NCBI GenBank assembly: GCA_030407315.1
Contig: JALQPE010001513.1
Coordinates: 1 to 13,189 of the forward strand
Length of the DNA stretch: 13,189 nucleotides
From: Asparagopsis taxiformis
Taxonomy: Eukaryota > Rhodophyta > Florideophyceae > Bonnemaisoniales > Bonnemaisoniaceae
Direction of reading: 5' to 3'
How positions within the stretch are numbered: position 1 is the stretch's first letter; each line of letters begins with the position of its first letter. Positions 10,513 through 13,189 of this stretch are shown here, piece by piece. The notes under the pieces are model-generated. The model did not search any database, was not told the origin of the DNA, and worked only from the letters and a program-made list of their open reading frames with translations. Both the position numbers and the translations under genes were made by a program.

Positions 10513-10982
10513 ATGGCCATCACCATCCGAGCCCGTCGCCTGCGCATCAATAAGCTGCTTGCTCGCAAGGAACTCATGTTTGAGGTTTACCACGAGGGTA
10601 CTGGTGAGATAATGCAGGAAAGCCCAACGTGTCCAAGAACGATCTTAAGGAGCTCATCTCTAAGAAGTATGGATGGGACATCAAGAATCTGATTGTGTAT
10701 GGTCTGCGCACAGCCTTCGGTGGCAACAGGTCAGTTGGTTTCTGCCTTGCCTACGACAACCAGCAGTACCTGGTCAAGTACGAGCCCAACTACAGGCTCA
10801 GGAGGATCAACGTCATCCCCAAGAGGAACCCCAAGAGAAAAGCCGAGAAGGAACTCAAAAGAAAAATCAAGAAGTCCAGAGGTGGAGAGAAGAGGAAGGT
10901 CCTCGCCACCCGCAAAGTCGAAACCAGAGCAGACATCAAAAAGGCCAAGGAAGAGTACCTCAAGAAAGTCATCGCCGCCTGA
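10513..10982 (+). CDS. RPS24: 40S ribosomal protein eS24 (RPS24), one 20-nt intron
   Basis: This 149-residue protein is a component of the small ribosomal subunit in the cytoplasm. It opens MAITIRARRLRINKLLARKE, close to the eS24 start, and carries the hallmark GLRTAFGGNRSVGF and LVKYEPNYRLRR segments followed by a long basic tail. The first and second halves lie in different frames. Removing GTACTGGTGAGATAATGCAG at 10598-10617 gives HEGKPNVSKNDL, which matches the family HPGK-V-K segment with no gap. A nested donor at 10604 would give a 14-nt intron and add two residues (Thr-Gly). The C-terminus is longer than in animals (about 130 residues). Codon use is unlike its neighbours: mostly C- or G-ending codons, Gln only as CAG, and no TAA or TAG codons at all, as expected for a very highly expressed gene. 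Stop is TGA at 10980-10982. The 112-bp upstream gap is AT-rich. Confidence 0.97.
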
Positions 10983-11075
10983 TTCTCATGATCCACTATG
11001 GACTGGCTATCATTCCTTATCATTCATCCCAAAGATAACTGTCATCCTCAGCATATTTATGTAAGATTTCCGAAA

Positions 11076-11489
11076 TCAATATCTATATCGCAGGTTCTCG
11101 AAACTATCACTCCGATTGAATTTAACCTCCTGATGCGTACTTGACGATTCAATTGAGAAATGGTCGAAATCACAGCCATACCTTGCTTGTTCTCCCTTCA
11201 AGCATCCCGTCTCCTAGCCTGAGGCCGTATAGCAGCAACCATCGTCCTACTTGCACTGATCACACTCATAAACTTTAAATGTCTTGATATAGTGAGCACA
11301 AGTGTCCGGAGCGTATGGATAGCAGGCATTTTCTGCCTCGTAGAATGGTCCTCCATTAATGTATAGGCATTGATTCGCTCCTTCACACTTCAGCCTAACG
11401 CATCCTTAGCATGTGAAGTTACCATAGTACTATCGGCATCTACTGACCAGGATTACGCTGGCAGCCAGGAAAGGGATAAAGATTTTCAT
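11076..11489 (-). CDS. Secreted 12-cysteine protein, array member 1 (subtype A)
   Basis: This 137-residue protein starts at ATG 11487-11489 and ends at TGA 11076-11078. It needs four in-frame TAR codons, so the standard code hides it entirely. Residues 1 to about 18 form a signal peptide (MKIFIPFLAASVILVSRC). The mature part holds 12 cysteines with the array spacing, plus GNFTC, NGGP and FKVYEC. It shares with the last array member the longer gaps (five residues before Cys4, five before the CC pair) and the YYGN start. After the last Cys it has the longest divergent tail, about 30 residues rich in Ser, Glu and Asn. It faces the end of RPS24 with 93 bp between stops. It is probably secreted or surface-bound; function unknown. 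Confidence 0.85.
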
Positions 11490-11562
11490 GAATATTAATA
11501 AATATTTGCTTATGATTCTGATATAGGAATTTATCTTAGCAAGAGTCCTTGTCGAAATCATT

Positions 11563-11949
11563 TCAATTGTCCATATGAGTTGTCTTCAACTTTCTTAACA
11601 GTTTGCTGGGTGTCAATTTTGTTGATTATCCAAAATAACAGATTTGTCTAGCTTCAGACGCTCCGATACAGCGAGTTCCCTGCCCCGTGACACTAATGCA
11701 GCATGTGCTTCCACACTCTCCGCATTCATAGACTCTAAATGGTACGAGGTACTGGGAGCACGCTGCCTGCGATTGTGTGAAGCAGTCATTTTCGGAATGG
11801 CTGAACGGTCCCCCATTCAAGAATGTGCACAAGTTTGATCCACATTGCATTCGAACGCACTGAGAGCATGTTATATTTCCAGTATACTCCCTGCAGTCAA
11901 TAGCCCCGAAGAAGAGGCAAATTGTCAGTATGACGACGATTGATTTCAT
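11563..11949 (-). CDS. Secreted 12-cysteine protein, array member 2 (subtype B)
   Basis: This protein has 128 residues. I chose the ATG at 11947-11949 over two upstream in-frame ATGs (longest form from 11976) because MKSIVVILTICLFFGA is then a compact signal peptide aligning with its paralogues. All 12 cysteines are present with the array spacing, including GNITC, NGGP, FRVYEC and CC. It has the shorter gaps (four residues before Cys4, three before CC) of subtype B and a CREY start like member 3. A TAA sits three residues after the last Cys. Read as sense, it adds a basic tail (about 20 residues, PSKLLRKLK) to TGA at 11563-11565. Read as stop, the protein ends there. The 280-bp gap upstream is the largest in the array. 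Confidence 0.88.
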
Positions 11950-12229
11950 ATTAATTATCCTCATTTTAATAATCAATTAACTCTCCCTCTCTTTTATGCT
12001 ATCTCGCCCAAACGCACCAATGCTTTCTGATCAGGCGTTTTGAACTGGTCGAAATTCTTTCAGGTTTGATAAAATGTACCAATGGGTCTCAACTACAAGA
12101 CCGAGCGTAATTGTGGATTCTTCTGGTGATCGTGTAAATTTCATCAAAAGATAATAATTCTCTTTGAGTCTGGTGAAAGAGTAGAATGAAATGAATAGAA
12201 ATAATTTCAAATTCTATATGGCTTGAACA
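11950..12229. other. Longest intergenic gap in the gene array
   Basis: This 280-bp spacer lies between array member 2 (its promoter side, AT-rich at 11950-11990) and the stop of member 3. I see no long open frame, no Cys pattern of a decayed extra copy, no tRNA-like folding and no repeat. It presumably holds the promoter of member 2 and the 3' end of member 3. Confidence 0.5.
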
Positions 12230-12598
12230 TCAGTCTGTCTCGAACAAGAGCTTCTTGGTCTTGATAAGGGATTTCTAGTTGAAAACACAGATTTCGTCAG
12301 CATCGGCTTTTTCCACACAATCAGGTACAGTTGAGGATGCAGAAAAGCAGCAGGTACTTTTGCATTTATCACACTCGTAAACTCTGAAAGGCTGAATGTA
12401 TTGAGAGCAAGTTTTGTCTGCTAGCGGGTAGCAATAGACTTCTTGGTGATCAAATGGCCCGCCGTTTGCAAACATGCACAGTTTGTTTGCGCATTCCTCT
12501 TTAATACACTGGGCGCAGGTTAGGTTTCCAGCATATTCTCGGCACTCACAGAAAGTGAGGAACATCACTAATATCAACAAGCTGGTAGTAACTTTCAT
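12230..12598 (-). CDS. Secreted 12-cysteine protein, array member 3 (subtype B)
   Basis: This 122-residue protein starts at ATG 12596-12598 and ends at TGA 12230-12232. The signal peptide is MKVTTSLLILVMFLTFCEC, followed by REYAGNLTC. The mature domain carries all 12 cysteines in the array spacing with NGGP, FRVYEC and a CC pair, and is closest to member 2. As in member 2, one in-frame TAR codon (TAG) sits three residues after the last Cys. Reading through it adds a short Lys/Leu tail of about 14 residues similar in style to member 2. It is 54 bp from the stop of member 4, on the same strand. Probably exported through the secretory pathway and disulfide-bonded. Function unknown. Confidence 0.88.
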
Positions 12599-12652
12599 AT
12601 CAATATTATATATGAACGAATATTTTTTTCGTGTTTAAAAACTTATGGACAA

Positions 12653-13075
12653 TCATGGAAAAGAACCTTATAGGCTATATTCTTTTGCTCTATCTCTCAA
12701 AATTTGTCTCCATTTGACTGTTTGACTTGTTCTTTTTGTTTCTTCAAACACACAAAGATCGCTCGCAAACTCTTCATCTATGCAGTCCATCGGGGCTCCA
12801 CTTACTGCAATGCAACAGCTATTAATCTCAGCACACTGATTGCATTCATAGACCTTGAAAGGAGCCACGAAATTCCTACATGTCATTGGAGGAAAGACAT
12901 AGCAGAACATTTAAGCATGAGATACTGGTCCTCCGTTCCAGAAAAAACATTGGTTAGGAGCATCGCAAGTTTGCTATTCACATGTACCGCAAGTAAGATT
13001 TCCGTAGTATTACTTTCCTTGAAGATTACCGACCAGGCACAAAATTACCACCAAGAGAAAGAGATTTTTAGTCAT
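12653..13075 (-). CDS. Secreted 12-cysteine protein, array member 4, next to telomere (subtype A)
   Basis: This 140-residue protein starts at ATG 13073-13075 and ends at TGA 12653-12655. Four TAR codons interrupt it under the standard code, leaving only a C-terminal fragment from 12910 visible. MTKNLFLLVVILCLVG is a clear signal peptide and is followed by YYGNLTC. All 12 cysteines are in the array spacing, with NGGP, FKVYEC and CC. Its gap lengths match member 1, not its neighbour. The tail after the last Cys is charged (about 30 residues). The start codon lies only 58 bp from the first telomeric GGGGTT, so promoter and 5' leader must fit there. A position this close to a chromosome end favours variation and copy-number change in gene families. 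Confidence 0.87.
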
Positions 13076-13133
13076 AGTTAATTAAACACTGTCTATCATC
13101 TTCAAAAACTGTCAGTCATATAAAATCAAAAAC
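13076..13133. promoter_or_regulatory. Subtelomeric promoter space of array member 4
   Basis: These 58 AT-rich bases are all that separates the start codon at 13075 from the telomere. They must contain the promoter and 5' leader on the minus strand, reading TTTAATTAACT just before the ATG. No specific site is recognisable. Confidence 0.5.
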
Positions 13134-13189
13134 GGGGTTGGGGTTGGGGTTGGGGTTGGGGTTGGGGTTGGGGTTGGGGTTGGGGTTGG
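13134..13189. repeat. Right telomere, GGGGTT repeats
   Basis: Nine uninterrupted GGGGTT units plus GG end the sequence. The units are homogeneous, unlike the mixed GGGGTT/GGGTTT of Paramecium and unlike the GGGGTTTT of spirotrichs such as Oxytricha. With the left tract this shows that the window is one whole linear chromosome. Confidence 0.98.

Noticed and set aside
11076..13075. Calling the cysteine-rich proteins toxins or named pheromones
   Set aside because: Small size, signal peptide and many cysteines are not enough, and no specific family signature is visible.
12704..13081. Plus-strand open frame of 125 codons at the right end
   Set aside because: It is antisense to array member 4, whose signal peptide and 12-Cys pattern are clear on the minus strand once TAR is read as sense.

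Overview
This window reads as one complete, short macronuclear chromosome of a ciliate. The left end starts with three CCCCAA units (1-18). The right end finishes with nine GGGGTT units plus GG (13134-13189), so both ends are telomeric. Eleven genes fill the roughly 13.1 kb between them. In nearly all of them TAA and TAG must be read as sense codons, and every gene ends at TGA. I translate TAA/TAG as Gln (the ciliate nuclear code); Glu, as in peritrich ciliates, is not excluded. The CCCCAA repeat, the recoding, the tiny introns and the two-ended small chromosome point to a ciliate, possibly an oligohymenophorean. I cannot name the genus.

Most genes are interrupted by very short introns that nearly all start GTA and end AG. 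The clear ones are 19-22 nt long. I found them by frame shifts plus family similarity, and this gives much longer proteins than any single open frame. From left to right: a coiled-coil orphan (102-1129, minus); a basic Ser/Lys-rich orphan (1275-2334, plus), divergent from it; a FAM135/DUF676 alpha/beta-hydrolase (2366-4723, minus); a small orphan (4852-5418, minus); an importin-11-like nuclear transport receptor (5573-8674, minus); a TPR-like helical-repeat protein (8839-10400, plus), divergent from it; ribosomal protein eS24 (10513-10982, plus); and a right subtelomeric array of four tandem paralogues (11076-13075, minus) for small secreted proteins.

The four array proteins share a signal peptide and a strict 12-cysteine pattern with the motifs GNxTC, NGGP and VYEC. 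I recognise no named family for them. They are the most interesting part of the window: a compact subtelomeric gene family whose last member starts only 58 bp from the telomere. The conserved cellular genes (eS24, importin, FAM135) are unrelated housekeeping functions. Nothing suggests a shared pathway, and in ciliates genes sharing a small chromosome are usually independent transcription units.

Intergenic gaps are short: 31-164 bp, except for 280 bp inside the array. The longest gene-free stretch, 11950-12229, shows nothing recognisable.
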